A stretch of DNA of 64,000 nt, taken from NCBI GenBank assembly GCA_963575745.1, contig CAUYUJ010019104.1:215900-279899 (forward strand), read 5' to 3'. Below, piece by piece: positions 21,880-32,738 of this stretch. How positions within the stretch are numbered: position 1 is the stretch's first letter; each line of letters opens with the position of its first letter. Below the pieces are notes generated by a model. That model saw nothing but the letters and a program-made list of their open reading frames with translations, was not told where the DNA came from and did no database searches. The position numbers and the translations under genes are program-made. The stretch is from Prorocentrum cordatum. Its lineage: Eukaryota > Sar > Dinophyceae > Prorocentrales > Prorocentraceae.

Positions 21880-22483
21880 ATGGCATATGGCGACTCTTCT
21901 CCTCGTTGGGGCAATGCCCCGCCGTGGGCAGACAAGTCAGGAGCAAAGAAGTCAGCAGTCGCTCGCCGCCGCAAGCTTAAACATCGGTTTCGTTCAGCAG
22001 TTCGGAAGTGTTTGCAATGTGGATGGTCTCGCAAGCAGCAGACATGGCGGTGGTGCAAGCACTGCCGCGCCACAAGGCCCGGAAGCAGGCCGGGCGTGGC
22101 CGAAGGCGTGGGGTGCTGCCATGGTCCCGTGTTTTGCTGGCGCTCTCCCTGCTCCTGGTCTGCGCACTATGCCCCTGGCTAGCACCGCGCTCGACGGTTT
22201 CACCGAGGCCGATCTCGTCGGCTTGCAAGATGTCGTTGAGAAGACAGGAGAACAGCCTGGCAGGCAGGGTGCGCGCCAAGCGGCAGGCACTCGCCTAGGC
22301 TGTAATCCAAGCACCAGCTGACTCTTGGAACAGCAGCTGGTGAGGTCTCGAGCGGAGCAAGATCGACTTCTCCAGAAGTTGGGCAAGGAGCTCGACAAGT
22401 ACGACAAGTGGCAGCAGCAGGTCCTTCAGCACGCCATGTACATTCACCAGCAACGCGTCGAGTTGGCTGAGAAAATGAAGTGA
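21880..22483 (+). pseudogene. LINE ORF1: zinc ribbon and coiled coil
   Basis: From the ATG at 21880: MAYGDSSPRWGNAPPWADK, a basic stretch, then KCLQCGWSRKQQTWRWCKHC. The last is a C-x2-C-x11-C-x2-C zinc ribbon typical of a nucleic-acid-binding gag-like protein. In another frame (22324-22483) comes LEQQLVRSRAEQDRLLQKLG followed by KELDKYDKW and a Gln-rich helix ending in TGA, a likely coiled coil. A frameshift lies between them. Confidence 0.6.
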
Positions 22484-22493
22484 ATGCTAAATT

Positions 22494-23162
22494 GTGGCCG
22501 ACCGACTTGTCCACGAGGCCCAACCTGCGCCTGGCAAGGCCAAGGCCATTCCAGAAGTGCGCTTGGGGCACCTGGTCGAAGGCAAGGCTGACGCGTTCGA
22601 GTTCGCCCTCGGGTTGCCGGACGAATTGCCCGAGGGTGTCGACGCGGATGAGGGCCGCCAGGAGGTGCACAACAGGGCCAAGGAGTTGCGCGCGAGGCTT
22701 TCCGAAAGCGCCAAGCAGCTCTTCGCTGGGGCCATGGCCGACGCCAAGAAGGCCACTGAAGAGCGCGAGGCCTGGCGCGTGCGACTGGTGGCCAAGAAGC
22801 GCAAGAGAGGCGCAGAAAGCGACGCCGCAGCCTCGGCACCAGGTGGCGACGCACACGACAATGTTGATGCACCACCTACTCCAGGAGTTTCGAGGTCAGG
22901 CGCCAGCCGACTGGCATCGGCAGCTGAGCAGCAACATCAGTTTCGAGACACGTGCGACCACCTGGGCACCTTCACCAAGGGTCCAGGCAAGGGCAAAGCA
23001 GGAGGGCGCTCGGAACCGCAGGAGAAGCCCCCTTCGCGAGCGGTTGGATCAAGGCATCAGGGCACTGATCGAGCGCGCGCCGTCCTTTCAATGCTGGCCA
23101 GGAACCGACATTCCATATGGCGACGCGCAACGCTTCCAGTCAAGCACGTGATCTTTGTTTAG
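22494..23162 (+). CDS. Uncharacterised helical ORF within the LINE
   Basis: A 222-codon open frame, MADRLVHEAQPAPGKAKAIP onward. It is Ala/Glu/Arg-rich and probably helical (RLSESAKQLFAGAMADAKKA) with a basic KKRKRG patch, then a Gly/Lys tail. It lies between ORF1 and the endonuclease and is probably part of the LINE polyprotein. No family is identified. Confidence 0.4.
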   Translation: MADRLVHEAQPAPGKAKAIPEVRLGHLVEGKADAFEFALGLPDELPEGVDADEGRQEVHNRAKELRARLSESAKQLFAGAMADAKKATEEREAWRVRLVAKKRKRGAESDAAASAPGGDAHDNVDAPPTPGVSRSGASRLASAAEQQHQFRDTCDHLGTFTKGPGKGKAGGRSEPQEKPPSRAVGSRHQGTDRARAVLSMLARNRHSIWRRATLPVKHVIFV

Positions 23163-24330
23163 AAGTCAGAGCTGCGCAGTTTGATATTGAATGTGGCAGC
23201 GACGTCCCAGCTGGGGACACGGGGGCCCCGCGCCCTCGGCCCTGGTCAGCACCCCGGGGCCGCCAGCCCAGTCGCGCTGGCGGGGGGGGGGGGGGGAGAG
23301 GCGATTCCGACCGACACGAGCGCCGCCCCGCCCCCGAGCGGGGAGATGGAGGCCCCACGCCCTCGGCCCAGGGTCACAGCCTGCGGCCGTCTACCAAGCA
23401 GCGCTGACGAGAGGGGGGGCGCGACGCCATCGGCAGGGGCTTCACGCCCTAGGCCCGGGGACCCACCTGGCGGCACCCGGCGCGGCAGCGCGGGCGAGGC
23501 GGGAGGCGCGACGCTGCCGCCCGCGGCCCGCGCGGCGCCCGCGACCCCTGCGCCGCGCACAGGAAGGCCCAGTCCTGAGAAAGCTGGGAAGCGACCGCGC
23601 GGGGGGTCGCCGCCCCGCCCCGCGCTGGCCGCCGGGGCCAGCACAGGCGCGCGACCAGATCGGCGCGCGCTGCGCGGGAGCGAATCGGCTGGAGGCGAGC
23701 GGCCGCCAGAGTCAGGACAGCAGAGCTCGGGGAGGCGTTGGCGCGGGAACGTCTAGTCCAATTTCGATGGCCCCGTGGCTGAATTTGACGCGGACCCACA
23801 ACTCAACGAGGAGATTCACGACTCACCTACTGCGAATGCAATCGCTATCCTGACTTGGACCCTCAGGTTGAACTCGACGCAGGTATGGAGGCGCCAGCAG
23901 CTCGAATCAAGGGCCAGAGGGGCACCCGCACCCCGTCGTCAGGCGTCGGCGCAAAGCTCGGGCAGCCACGCGCCGCCGCGGGGCTGGTCGGCCCGAGGGC
24001 GGCCCGCCAGCAGCGCGGCGCATCGGATTGCTTGCAACCTTCCTGTGCGCAAGACGTCGCGGAATGGGGCCCGCAGGCTCGACATTTTCCCCATCGACCA
24101 CTCGCGCGCCCGCCCGTTGGCCGGGCGCGTTGGGGCCCATCAGCCAGGGGGCACATGCGACCATTGGACGCGCGAATTACGCGAGGACGGTTGGCATCTC
24201 TCTTACGCGGGCGCTCAGAGACCAGAATCTCTGCAGGGGGCAGGTTCTTATCTCGCAGTCATCGTACCACCGCGCCTTTTGACGGGGCGCGCCAGCAGGC
24301 TGCGCCCGATGCTCGCCAGAGCCCGCCCGA
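23163..24330 (+). other. GC-rich linker of the LINE
   Basis: Extremely GC-rich sequence with Pro/Ala/Arg frames on both strands and G-runs (23280-23296, 23413-23419). It is probably a disordered linker or decayed coding sequence. No domain is recognised. Confidence 0.4.
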
Positions 24331-24640
24331 GGGTTTCGCAGCCGCCACCCGGCACCTCAAGACAGGCAACGTCGTCTGCATCGCGGCCAACTTGTCGCCA
24401 TCCCCTGGGCTCAGGCGATGTGACCTTGACATCGTGACAGCCTGGGCAGCCTTTGCCAAGGCGTTAGCAGACCCATGGGTTATCATGGTCGACTGGAACT
24501 GCGAGTCCCGGGAGCTGCAGGCAGGACGAGGGCTGGATCGCCACGCATTAGGGCCTTTCGATCAAAACGCCAGCCCAGACTACCTGCGACAATGGTCAAC
24601 GGCGCGTCTACGACTATGGAAAAATTGCCAGATCCTCGCG
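24331..24640 (+). pseudogene. LINE endonuclease fragment
   Basis: Within a longer open frame (23855-25360) the stretch at about 24353-24560 reads LKTGNVVCIAANLSPSPGLR, then FAKALADPWVIMVDWNCESR and ELQAGRGLDR. This fits the middle of LINE AP-endonucleases (YL-x-PG... PWIxxGDxNxxPxxL). Here GD is replaced by VD, and the flanking active-site blocks were not found, so the domain is partial. Confidence 0.6.
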
Positions 24641-25924
24641 CGCGCGAGTTGCCCCAGGTGCCATCGCAGCTACGCCGTGGAAGACGCATTGCGCCGCCGC
24701 TGTCGACATCCCGGGCGGCAAGAAGAATTGGTGGCATCGAGCTTTCGAGATGTCCGAGCCCCTGCCTACAGTAGGCAGGCCTGCAGCCAAACCTCCCCCG
24801 ACCAGCAAGCGCACCCTTCGCGCGCTGCGCGGCCCTGGAGCGCGCAGGCACAGCGCGAAGAGATGCCGGAGGCGTTCGACGACCTCGCTGACGTCGCGGA
24901 GTCTGCGCCCACCCCGACGCCCAGTTTTCACCTTGGCGACGCCGCGTGGAACGGCATCTACGCAAGCCTCCCACCACCGCCTGCGCCACGCCAAGCACGA
25001 GATCACACGACTGGAGGGCCGCTTGTGTTCAGGAGCCCCAAGGAATGCTCTGCGCTCGACGATCGCCACGGCCGCTGGGCCACGACACTGGGCCAGGCCA
25101 TCGCGCAGATCAGCCCCGAGGAAGACAGCGAAAGCGTCAGCGGGCGAGCAGCTGGCTATACGATCGGAAGGCAACGCATGAAGCCTGCGCCTGGCAGAGC
25201 CCACACGAAGGACCCCATGTCCGAGCGGCGGGGGGCGCGCCCCACCGCCCTCGCTACAGGCCCCGCTCTGACGCGTTCAGGCCGCCCCCCCCCCCCCGCC
25301 GCAGGCGCAGAAATATTTGAATGCGTGCGCCGGCCAAATCGCGAGAATCGAGGTCTCTAGCTACCCTGGCGACTTCGGCAGGGAGGCCTTGACATCGGAA
25401 GCCGACGCCTGGAACGAAGAAGCCAAATGCCTACTCGATAGCGAGCTGCAGCTCCTGCAGGACTACACGGAACAGCTCTCCTGTGGGCCGACAGAGCCCA
25501 GGGGCGAGCTTTGGTCAGACCACGCCAAGTTTTCATGGATTGGGCCAGGGCGATATGGAGGACCATGCTAGGAGCTTCATACCGACATGCCAAGCCACCT
25601 CCACCTGACCCTCAGGCGCGCGCAATCCTATACCAAGGATCGACCACGGCTGGCCCTACCATCGCGGCCTCGGTGAAGAAGGATGAGTGGAGGGATATCT
25701 GGCGGACACGGTTGACTTACAGGAAGATGGTCTTCGCGCCTTAGTAGTGGGAGTTAGGCGAGCCAGAAGGAGCCACCAGGCCAGCTCCACGAAGGCGCCA
25801 CTACCCCCGAAAACAGGCGACCAACAGAGCACGAGGTGCGGATGGAATTCGGACCAGTGCACTTACGAATCGCACCACCTACTCGACCCACGGAACTCAC
25901 GAGCATGCGGAACCAGATCGAAGC
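24641..25924 (+). other. LINE endonuclease-RT linker, decayed
   Basis: Frames contain SELQLLQDYTEQLSCG and WRDIWRTRLTYRKMVF, plausible pre-RT linker, but no diagnostic motif. A C-run lies at 25285-25299. Confidence 0.4.
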
Positions 25925-26770
25925 GGACCTCGCGCGGCCGTCCGTCTTTCTGGCCACCGCACTCGCCGTCGCCCCCAAGCCTGCGGGGGGCGCGAGGGCG
26001 TTGGGCAAGCTGCCCCAAGCACGCAAGACCTGGAGCCAGGCACGCGGCACCACGGCTTCGGAATGGCGCGAACAAGTGGACGCACATTCTTCGTTCGTCT
26101 TGCGGGCACATGCTGCCATGGACCTCGCTTCCCCACCCGCGGTTGCCCACCTCGAGTCCATCTTGTTTGTTGCCCCGCGTGTGCTGAAGGGGGAGCGGCC
26201 ATCAGCGGGCCGCTCGCCCCTAGCAGGTCTTCGGTTGCAGGCTCCGCTCATGAAGTCTCGGTAGGCAAGGTTTTTCTCCACTCTGCATGAGACGCAGCGC
26301 GCCGAAGAGCCCCGCGAGCTTCATTGTGGACTTTCGTCGGCGACGCCGTCGGCAGATCGGAAGGCGCCGCGGGCGCCGCCAAGCGCGACGCGGGCGACGT
26401 GGCCGCGAGTTCCAGCGAGATTCTTTATTCGGAAGAGATTGATCGTGTCGGGGACCAAAAATTCGGGTCTCGATTTTGGCCTAGACGCTGCAGCGGTTAT
26501 TTTCGGGCTCCGAAGAGGATGAAACAGAGGCGTCAGAAGGACAGATCGTTTCGGCCACTTGGCGAAGACGCGCAGACTTGCCGCCCTCCGCAATGTGGCC
26601 CGGAGGGCCCGGCGCACGGGAGCCCTTCCGCAGGCGACGCACGGCCACCAGTGCGCGGGGGCGCCACCTAGCCAGCTCCCGAAACCTCGACGCCCCCTGC
26701 GTTGCAGGCGGCGCATGGCCGTGCCGACCGAGGGCTGGAGATTGGTCGGCAGTTCGCTGATTCGTGGCAA
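25925..26770 (+). pseudogene. LINE RT, palm deleted
   Basis: 25950-26130 reads ALAVAPKPAGGARALGKLPQ then SQARGTTASEWREQ, the first RT blocks (xLxPKPxGGxRPIGLLP). Then, with frame changes, comes RRLAALRNVARRARRTGALP, QATHGHQCAGAPPSQL at about 26565-26680, which is typical of the post-catalytic thumb. The catalytic D...ADD blocks between them are missing, so about 26180-26400 marks an internal deletion. Confidence 0.65.
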
Positions 26771-27395
26771 GGTATTTGGGGGCGCCCCCCCCATGCGCAG
26801 CCCCGTGCCAGGCTTGCCCGGGGCCAGGCTCGCGCTGGATGTGAGAGAGGCCAGGTGGCAAGATGCATTGGTCCAGGGTCCGAGGGCCGATCAGGGCTGC
26901 CCAGGCTTCGTTCATCCAGGCAGCGCGGGCGCCGCAGGAGCCCGGCCTTTGGGGCAGGCCATCACAGGCCCAGGGGCCCGGCAGTTTCCCCCGGGGTAGG
27001 AGACCCCGATTTTGATGCAGTACAAGTCTCAGATCACATTGGGCTCCTGGAGGGTGCTGTTTCAGGCCTCGAGCTCCAGCTGTGGCGAGGAGCGTCGGCG
27101 CGCCATGCCGTCGATAAGCTCGGAGAAGGAGCTGACTTCCATCTGTTGCACCGCGAGCAACAGCGCTGCGAGAGCAGAGGGAGGTCGACAATTTGAGTTC
27201 AAAGTTGCGCGTAGCATCTGCTGGGCAGCGGCCGAGGCCGCGGCGCATTGACGCAGGATGCGTTGTAGATGCCGCGCGACACCGCTGCAAGCGTAGCCCG
27301 CAAATTGTGTGTTCATAGGATTTGGGAGCGTGAATGCAACGCTGGCCATGCTGATTCTGAATCACTGAGCCCCTCATCCCGCAACCGACCAGCCA
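26771..27395 (+). other. LINE RT-RNase H connection, decayed
   Basis: No motif is recognised. Open frames occur on both strands, including a minus-strand frame of 298 codons that I treat as a shadow of the LINE. Confidence 0.4.
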
Positions 27396-28030
27396 GTGGA
27401 GAGCAACCCGTCTCTGTGGCTTCGGGGGGTGCCAGATGCGCCGCTAACCGCCCCCACTTTCGTCGAGCCTCTCTCGTCGCCTCAGCATTGGCACTATGAC
27501 GCTTCCAGACCCGGCGATTCTTGCGCGCCGGCCACTCTTACCTTTGGGGACGGGTCCAGAGGCCGATTTATTAGGGGATTCTCGCCACCGGAGATACGGC
27601 TCTGCGACAGCCCTGTTGCAGAAGCACGCAGGCAGATGGGTCCCAGCCCGCGGCGTCTTTGCCCCCCTCCTTGGCAGGCGTCAGAGGGCACCGAGAGCGG
27701 GGATAATCGCGGTCGCGCTTACGCTCGAGGAGACCCAGGGGCCGATCACGCAGGGCACGGATGCGAGCCCGTCCTAGATCGACGGAGAGCTGGCCGCGCG
27801 CGCGGCGCTCCCGGCCCAAACCAGGACCTCAGGCACACTGCCACGCTCGCTCATAGGCACACGGGCCCAGGGGACGTCCACGTCATATGGACAGTTGCGC
27901 ATGTAGAGGACTCCCCAGGGCATTTGTCTCCATGGCAGCTGTTCCTCACGCGTGGCAACATTCGTGCGGATCGTTGGGCGGCGGTCGAGGCGGCGGAGAG
28001 ATATTTTTTGGGGGGTGTAGCTACACCAGT
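27396..28030 (+). pseudogene. LINE RNase H, decayed
   Basis: Starting NPSLWLRGV (27402), then TFGDGSRGRFIRG (about 27540; the catalytic Asp appears as GDGS). In another frame come HRRYGSATALLQKHAGRWVP, FAPLLGRRQRAPRAGIIAVA and LTLEETQGPI, where the usual Glu of PRAELxA is Gly. After another shift: HVIWTVAHVED and RGNIRADRWAAVEAAE (the GNxxADxxA block). Order and spacing match LINE RNase H. Multiple frameshifts and the lost Glu make it inactive. Confidence 0.65.
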
Positions 28031-28724
28031 CCCCCATACAAAGTGTACGACTGTCTGTCACCAGTGATCTGTCGGACAGCGAGGCGCGCCTCTGCTGACA
28101 CTTTGCAGGTGGAACCGCGGCAGGCTTCGCGAGAAGGCGCGGTCAGATACCCTCCTCAGCCCAGCAGGCATCAGCGCGCCATCTTTGCCTCGGCACACGC
28201 GCTGTCCAGATGCGGTTCAGGCTGGCGCTGCTCGATTTGCTCACAGGCATGCTCGCGCTCTGCTCTGATTCGGTGCTGTCCGTCTGAATGGCCAGGTGCT
28301 CACATCGACGAGTTTTGGTCTAGCTGTCGAAAAGGTCCGTGGGAAGCTCAGCATCGGCGCCAGACCGCTTGCCACCCGCCCTCCAAGAAGGGAGTAGAGA
28401 ATCTCCAGAGACTCCCTAAAGGCCTGAACCCCTCCCGCCGCATGCCCTCCACAGCCGCCCAAGCATCGCCCCGGCGAGTGGCGCAGGAGGCCGCAGAGGC
28501 GATGGGAGGGGCCGAGGAGGAGGGAGGGGGGAAGAGGGCGAGGAGTCGGCGTCGAGGGGCAGGGAGGAGGGAGAGCGCAGAGGAGGAGCGGGCGCAGCGC
28601 AAGGCGCCCCCGCACCCTCCCCCGCCGACGTCAGCGATTCCCTCCCGACCGTGTCCGTCCTTCAGGACCAACCCGCGCGCGCCTCACGCGCGCTGCGGGA
28701 AGCGCGTCGGCTTGAATTGTTTGT
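28031..28724. other. No gene recognised between LINE and YR element A
   Basis: GC-rich, with Glu/Arg-rich frames at 28490-28600. It could be LINE 3' sequence. Nothing diagnostic is seen. Confidence 0.4.
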
Positions 28725-29170
28725 CGGTTTGCGGGGCAGGAAAATCGCGGGGCAGGCCTTCCTGGGGCCTCTTGGCTTCTCCGCTTCCTGGCACCACAGG
28801 GGAATTCTCACGGCTCGGGCGCTGCTGGACGGCAGGCGGTTCTCCTCTCTTCGTCCTTGGCTGGGGCATTCTCACGGCCTGGGCGCCGCTGCGCGGCAGG
28901 TGGTCCTCTCCTCCTCGTCCTCGCTGCTTAGGTGGCTGGGGGTTGGTTGTTGGTTGGCGGCCTCTCGGCCATGCTCATGGGAGCTTGGCGTAGCGCCGGA
29001 TGGCGCTCAGCTTGCTCGGCCGCTCGGCGGGCGTGCCGTGGTTGCTTCGCTTGGCTGGTTGGGTTTGGTTGGTTGGTTGCTGCCTGGCGTCTGCGGACGT
29101 CTGCGAGGCTTCTGCGAGGCGTCTGCAAGGCGTATCCGAGGCGCCCGCGAGGCTTCTGCGATGCTTCTGC
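28725..29170 (+). repeat. A1 terminal repeat of YR element A
   Basis: Begins with GGTTTGCGGGGCAGGAAAATC, the right half of the junction palindrome seen in the other elements. Then come TCTCACGGC...CGGCAGGCGGTTCTCCTC and GGTTGGTTGTTGGTTGG, which match the A2 repeat of element F read on its own strand. It also contains a degenerate GAGGCTTCTGC array (29098-29175). Confidence 0.6.
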
Positions 29171-29184
29171 GATGCTTCTGCGCA

Positions 29185-29325
29185 GGGCTGTCTGGGGGGG
29201 CGCGGTCGCTGTCCCCGGTGGCGCCGCCGCGCTCGCGCAGCCCGTGGCCCCGCAGGCAGGGCGGCTGGGGCCAGCAGGACGGCTGGCAACAGCGCGGCGG
29301 CTGGACGCAGTCCAAAAAGAAGTGA
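29185..29325 (+). pseudogene. gag C-terminus of YR element A
   Basis: Frame 1 ends SRSPWPRRQGGWGQQDGWQQ, RGGWTQSKKK, then TGA (29323-29325). The tail matches the gag of element H (SRSPRKQQGGWQGGWQ). The rest of gag is absent, and A1 repeat joins it directly. The TGA is followed in the same frame, without another stop, by pol. Confidence 0.7.
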
Positions 29326-31496
29326 GCGGAGCAGCGCCGCAGCAGCAGCCCTTGCGGCTCTAGTTCGGAGGTATCCCGCTTTGTTGGGGAATCCGAGCTC
29401 TCTCACGTCCTCGGCGGCCAGCCTTGCCAGGCGGCGCCAGGCTTAAATGGAGAATTCCATGTTGAATACCCCGGCTGTGCTGGGCTGTCCCGGCTGCGGG
29501 GCATTGTAGATAGTTTCTTGCTCAGTGCAGGCGTGGACGATTTAAGCCCTTTGGAGCATCTAGAGTGGGCACTTGCTTTGCGCCCGTGCGAGGATGCACC
29601 CGCGCCGCCGTCTGACGCGGCGAAGTGGCTCGAGAGAGAGCTGGCGCTCGGCGGCGCTTCTCTGGCGCAGGCACGTTTTGACAGCTTGCAGCACTGGCGC
29701 GATCGTAAGCGAGTGCTGGACTCGCTTTGGGCGCGCGAACTGGCGTCCTTGCCAGAGCACGTCCAAAGTGTTCTTGGTCCTAAGAAGAATCTGCTTGTGC
29801 TCGAAGAGATGCTGCAAGCCATAGGTTGGCCTGACCAGCGCTTGGTGGTCGATTTAAAGCAAGGGTTCCCGCGGATCGGCGCACTTCCGCGAAGCGGGGC
29901 GCTGCCCAGCATTCCTTTCAAGGAGTGCTCGGAGAGCGCAGCTAGTTTAAGAGCGCAAGCTCAAGCGATAAACCAAGCCACCCTCTACCGCGCCCAGCGT
30001 CCAGTCGAGCTGGACCCCGCGGTCAGCCAGATTTTCGAGGCGAAATGCGAACGGGAAATTGCCGAAGGGCATGCCCGTTGGCGTTCTCTCCAGGACAGCT
30101 GCGTCCTGAGCGCCCGGTTCCCTGCGGACGAAGGTTGGAAAGAGCGTGCGGGGACCTGGTCGCGCAGCGCGCGTTGTATAGGCGATTTTTCTGCGTCCAA
30201 AGTTAACGAGGCTGTCTCTCCTGGCGAGACGGTGCAGCACGGCGCTCTCGAGGAGTTTTTGGCTGTATTGCGCCAGGTCATGCTGGCCAGTGTCGGCGGA
30301 GCCGCGCTGCGCAAGGAGGATTTTGTCAATGTGTTTAAAACGCTGCCACTCGCAAGCTCGCACTTGCAATTTGCAGTTGTCACTTGGGCCTCTGCCGCAG
30401 CCCGTGGGCAATGCCTGCAGCTTTTCGCCTGCCCGTGTGGGGCCGCGGCGTCAGTTTACAGCTGGGAGCGCTTTGGCGCTGCCATTCGTGCTATCCTGGC
30501 GGAACTCTTCTGGGTAATTGTTCCGCTACGTGGACGATTTGTTCGGAGCGGACCGTGCCTTGGCAGATGCCCCGTACCTAGCGACGCCTGCTGGCGCAAC
30601 GGACGTCGCGCGGGCAGTTCTGACTGATTTGTTCGGCTGGGAATTGGACAGTGGAAAAAGGGTGTCGGAGGCATCCCCGGCGTCAACGTGGAGCTCGACC
30701 AAGTGGCCAAGGAGCTCCATTTGACAATCCCTGCGGCAAAAGTCGAGCAGTGGTCAAGGCAAATTCGGCATTTTCTGTCCTGGGTGCCATTTTGCCGAGT
30801 GAGGCGAGGAAACTCGCAGGCAAGCTCAGCTGGGGCGCAGCGGCCGCTCACGGTCGAGCAGCACGGGTGAATTTGGCCCCTCTGTTCCGCCATGCGTCGG
30901 AGCGGAATTAAAAGATGCCAGGGCGCGTCGAGCGTGCTCTTTGCTGGTGGCTTCGCTTTCTCAGCTGCGTGCCCCTGCGAGTGGTGCGTTGCGCACAGCC
31001 GTCTGCCCGGACCCGCTGCGTCGTCTACTCAGACGCAACCGGGTATGGAGACGTGGCGTGGGCCATCTGTCTGCCGGGGCGACGTTGTTGGGCTGCTTCC
31101 GTAGTTCCCGGTGCTGTGCGGCGCTGGGCGTCGCACAGGAAGACCCAGATAGCCACGTGGGAGCTGCTCGCCGCGATATGCGCGTTACAGTGGCTCCTGG
31201 ATCTAGGCCTTGGCGATCTCGAGGTGCTTCTGTTCGTTGACAACAAGACAGCCCTGGGCACCCTCATTCGAGGGTCGTCCAGGCAAGCAGACTGGAATGC
31301 ACTTATCGGCGATCTTTGGCTCCGCGTCGCCAGCTCGGCAACACTTCTCTCTTGCTTTTACGTCCCCAGTCATTTGAATCTTGCAGATGCGCCGACTGGG
31401 CCGCGAGAGAAGGCTGCAGCGCTGGAGGCGATGCAGGCCCAGGGGTTTTCCCGCGCGCCGTGGAACACACCGCCAGACGCACCGTGGCCACAGTGA
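29326..31496 (+). pseudogene. pol (RT-RNase H) of YR element A
   Basis: Open from the TGA at 29325 to about 30513. RT motifs are LRKEDFVNVFKTLPL (motif A), FACPCGAAASVYSWERFG (motif B) and, after a frameshift, FRYVDDLFGAD (catalytic Asp pair). The connection VAKELHLTIPAAKVEQW and LAGKLSWGAAAAHG follow in two further frames. RNase H reads CVVYSDATGYGDVAW, TWELLAAICAL, LLFVDNKTALG and VPSHLNLADAPT. There are three frameshifts and one TAA (30909). The protein would convert element RNA to DNA. Confidence 0.85.
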
Positions 31497-31724
31497 ACCA
31501 GAGAAGCTGGCATGGCAGGGAGGACAAGGAAAAGAGCGCAGGAAAATGCTGTCTGCATCGATCGTCGCAGTCATTCTCTGCTCTCCCATCGTTTGGAGGA
31601 ACGTGCCAGCGCCATGCGCCTCGATGCGCGTTCTGGGTGCCTGTGCGAAACTGGGCAAGATCAGCGCAATCGCGCCCGGATGAGCAATCTGGGCACAGAG
31701 ACACGTGCGCCCCAGAAGCCCGGT

Positions 31725-31745
31725 TCCGTAGCCGCTTTGGCCCAG
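31725..31745 (+). other. SL-like motif before a YR-type start, element A
   Basis: TCCGTAGCC-GCTTTGG-CCCAG, immediately followed by ATG (31746). It matches the spliced leader at 17 of 22 positions, counting the A of the ATG as position 22. It is the same arrangement as in B, C, D, E and H. Confidence 0.6.
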
Positions 31746-32690
31746 ATGCTTGATCTGATCGCAGAGAGCCGCCGGGCGCGGAAAGGGCGGCCCTTGCTCG
31801 CGCTGCCCTTGGGGCGCCCCTCGGGCGACCGCGGGCGCCCGTCGCCGCCCTTGTCGTTCTTCGCGCCCTTGCCGCCGGAGCTCGCGCTGGAGGGCCCCAC
31901 GCCTCGGACGTCCGGACCACCTTTGGCATATCTTTTGAGCGAACCCTTCTGCGTTCCGCCAGCCGGGCTCCACGAGTTTCCTCCAGAGGCTTTGCCGTCA
32001 GAGGAGCTCGCGGGCAAGTGGGAGGCGGCCGGCCGCGCCGCTGCCGACCGGGACAGGCACTTCGTGGGCAGCGCCGATGTCGACGACCTCCAAGCAGCCC
32101 ACCGACCTCAGTGGAGCCGCACCCCAGGGATCGACGTCGTCGCTGCAGGAGGCACCTGGGAGGATCGGATGCGCGCGTCTCGTGAGATGCGCCCCGCGCG
32201 GACGCTCGAGGATCGGGTACACTACGTTGGCTTCGCGACGTTCCTGGGCCACGTCATGACGTGGGGGCTCAAGATCTGCATCATGAAGGTTTGTCCTGTC
32301 TCCGATGTGCTGGGTTACGTGTTCCTGCTTACGCGGGTTGCCGAGGAGTTCGGGGGCGTGCACACCGCCTATTTCTACGATTGGCTGGTGCGGCGTGAGA
32401 TGGCGCGTTCCTTGGAGAGGGGCGAGCAGATTGCGCACTTTTTCCAGAGGTTGGACCGCGAGATCGTCCGGGACGCTCGGGACAAGGCCCAGACGGCGAT
32501 CGGCCGCGCGGGGAAGGCCGCAGGCAAAGGTCCAGCGCAGCCGGCGCAGGCAAAGGGCAGCTCTGGCAAGGGTAGTGGCAAGTGTGCTGGTGGGCCCAAG
32601 GGAGCGCGCCCTGCACCTGCGTCGCCAGTCCTGCGGCGCAGATCACGCAGCCGCGCCCAGGCAGACCGCAACAAAAAAGAGAGACAGTAG
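31746..32690 (+). CDS. gag-like ORF of element B fused to a YR-type start
   Basis: ATG at 31746 begins MLDLIAESRR, homologous to the YR starts MLRFLDESR (H) and MLSFVNESR (E). After a Pro-rich stretch the protein becomes gag: EELAGKWEAAGRAAADRDRH and FVGSADVDDLQ, then WGLKICIMK...RVAEEFGG...REMARSLERG. This is collinear with the gag of element H (ENLAVFEAAGRVARDRGRLY and so on). It has a Gly/Lys and Arg/Ser tail (RRRSRSRAQADR), as expected of an RNA-binding capsid-like protein. It ends at TAG 32688-32690. The homologous gag-end position is a TGA 48 nt downstream (32736-32738). The fusion looks like a junction between element A and element B. Confidence 0.75.
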   Translation: MLDLIAESRRARKGRPLLALPLGRPSGDRGRPSPPLSFFAPLPPELALEGPTPRTSGPPLAYLLSEPFCVPPAGLHEFPPEALPSEELAGKWEAAGRAAADRDRHFVGSADVDDLQAAHRPQWSRTPGIDVVAAGGTWEDRMRASREMRPARTLEDRVHYVGFATFLGHVMTWGLKICIMKVCPVSDVLGYVFLLTRVAEEFGGVHTAYFYDWLVRREMARSLERGEQIAHFFQRLDREIVRDARDKAQTAIGRAGKAAGKGPAQPAQAKGSSGKGSGKCAGGPKGARPAPASPVLRRRSRSRAQADRNKKERQ

Positions 32691-32738
32691 AGCAAAGGCC
32701 AGAGCTGGCAGCATGGCAAGAGCTGGTCGAGCCGGTGA

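Larger units (their letters stand above)
21677..28030 (+). mobile_element. Second LINE copy, decayed
   Basis: Plus-strand order: spliced-leader relic, zinc-ribbon ORF1, coiled coil, endonuclease fragment, RT start, RT thumb, RNase H. This is the usual EN-RT-RNase H order, unlike the minus-strand LINE. Every part is frameshifted and the RT palm appears deleted. The 3' end is uncertain; the last recognised coding motif is at about 28005. Confidence 0.7.

Noticed and set aside
26481-27377. A 298-codon minus-strand frame
   Set aside because: Antisense to the collinear plus-strand LINE domains, with no motif of its own.
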